DNA from: an uncultured Saprospiraceae bacterium | Lineage (GTDB): Bacteria > Bacteroidota > Bacteroidia > Chitinophagales > Saprospiraceae | Reading direction: 5' to 3' | Assembly: GCA_937930625.1 (NCBI GenBank) | Contig: CALHBW010000071.1 | Coordinates: 1 to 5,819, forward strand | Length of the DNA stretch: 5,819 bases | Shown here: one piece after another, positions 5,462-5,819 of the stretch | How the letters are laid out: each line of letters starts with the position of its first letter | Numbering within the stretch: the stretch's first letter is position 1 | Translations under genes and position numbers: made by a program | Notes under the pieces: generated by a model | Told to the model about the DNA's origin: nothing | Databases searched by the model: none | The model's input: only the letters and a program-made list of their open reading frames with translations

Positions 5462-5819
5462 TTAATACCCCTCATCATGCACATCATCACAGTGATAATG
5501 TTTTTCTTCTTTCTTCTTTGGTTTTTGGGTTTCTGCACCGCCGTGCTTCGCTTTTAATAACTTCTGAATCAGTCGTGCGCGTTCTGCGCGGATGGCTTTA
5601 CGTTTTTCGAGGTCGTCATTTTTATCGTAAAATTTGATACCATCTACAAAGGTCATTTCTGCCTGTGCATAGACGGAAAGCGGATTGTCCGACCAAAGGA
5701 CAATATCCGCATCTTTTCCGGTTTTGATGCTGCCTACACGGTCGTCTATACGTAGGAGTTTTGCCGGATTTAGTGTCACAAATTTCCATGCTTCTTCTTC
5801 GCTCATATCACCGTACATG
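5462..5819 (-). CDS. Imidazolonepropionase-like amidohydrolase, C-terminal part (5' end outside window)
   Basis: The reading frame enters from beyond the right edge, so the ATG at 5818-5816 is probably internal. The visible 118+ residues are the C-terminal end of a metal-dependent hydrolase of the COG1228 amidohydrolase group. The segment from EEEAWKFVTLNPAKLL (visible 7-22) through RVGSIKTGKDADIVLWS (27-43) is the classic final helix and return to the composite beta-sandwich domain, with VDG (58-60) after it. The catalytic TIM-barrel histidines lie upstream and cannot be inspected. The tail is charged (Lys/Glu/Arg-rich, about 65-106) and ends HYHCDDVHDEGY, a His/Cys/Asp-rich terminus that could bind metal. 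Bacteroidota members of this group are often secreted or periplasmic, but the signal region is outside the window. It is convergent with the defence pair and separated from it by a shared terminator, so it is likely a resident chromosomal gene unrelated in function. Confidence 0.82.
   Translation of the reverse strand, partial: MYGDMSEEEAWKFVTLNPAKLLRIDDRVGSIKTGKDADIVLWSDNPLSVYAQAEMTFVDGIKFYDKNDDLEKRKAIRAERARLIQKLLKAKHGGAETQKPKKKEEKHYHCDDVHDEGY

Noticed and set aside
1..5819. CRISPR arrays, tRNA, rRNA or riboswitches
   Set aside because: No regularly spaced direct repeats, cloverleaf or recognisable conserved RNA motif was found; non-coding gaps are all shorter than 250 bp and are explained by the repeats listed.

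Overview
The window looks like chromosomal DNA from a member of the Bacteroidota. The evidence is the A/T-rich coding sequence, starts with A-rich leaders and no clear Shine-Dalgarno, a Bacteroidota-style amidohydrolase, and several short palindromic intergenic repeats of a kind common in environmental Bacteroidota. The phylum assignment is inference; no rRNA or other phylogenetic marker is present.

Region 1 (1-3095, + strand) is the end of a surface-polysaccharide locus. It holds the C-terminal part of a capsule-type glycosyltransferase, then a multi-pass O-antigen polymerase/ligase-like membrane protein (Wzy/WaaL type) joined to it by an ATGA overlap, then a family-4 glycosyltransferase. 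The two glycosyltransferases would add sugars to a lipid-linked repeat unit in the cytoplasm, and the membrane protein would polymerise or transfer the exported glycan. The wzy-like gene and the GT4 gene are separated by a perfect 26-bp inverted repeat around a 63-bp A/T-rich spacer. One arm encodes the last codons of the first gene.

Region 2 (3096-5223, + strand) is a two-gene cassette: an SMC/ABC-like AAA ATPase (RloA/AbiLi, COG1106 type) and a TOPRIM-like RloB/AbiLii protein, overlapping by 23 nt. This is the known architecture of AbiL-type abortive phage defence. It is more A/T-rich by eye than its neighbours, fitting an accessory insertion next to a glycan locus.

Region 3 (5224-5461) is non-coding. 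It holds a 154-bp MITE-like element with 20-bp terminal inverted repeats and a TAA target duplication lying exactly on the rloB stop codon, then a perfect bidirectional terminator hairpin, then a short degenerate tandem repeat. Region 4 (5462-5819, - strand) is the C-terminal end of an imidazolonepropionase-like amidohydrolase, convergent with the defence pair.

Every gene junction outside the rloA/rloB overlap carries an inverted repeat, each of a different sequence: a REP-like palindrome, a 26-bp pair, a CTCTGCG-type palindrome, a MITE and a terminator. No wholly unknown system is evident. The best leads are the AbiL-like pair, the possibly invertible or mobile 26-bp repeat segment inside the polysaccharide locus, and the MITE at the rloB stop.
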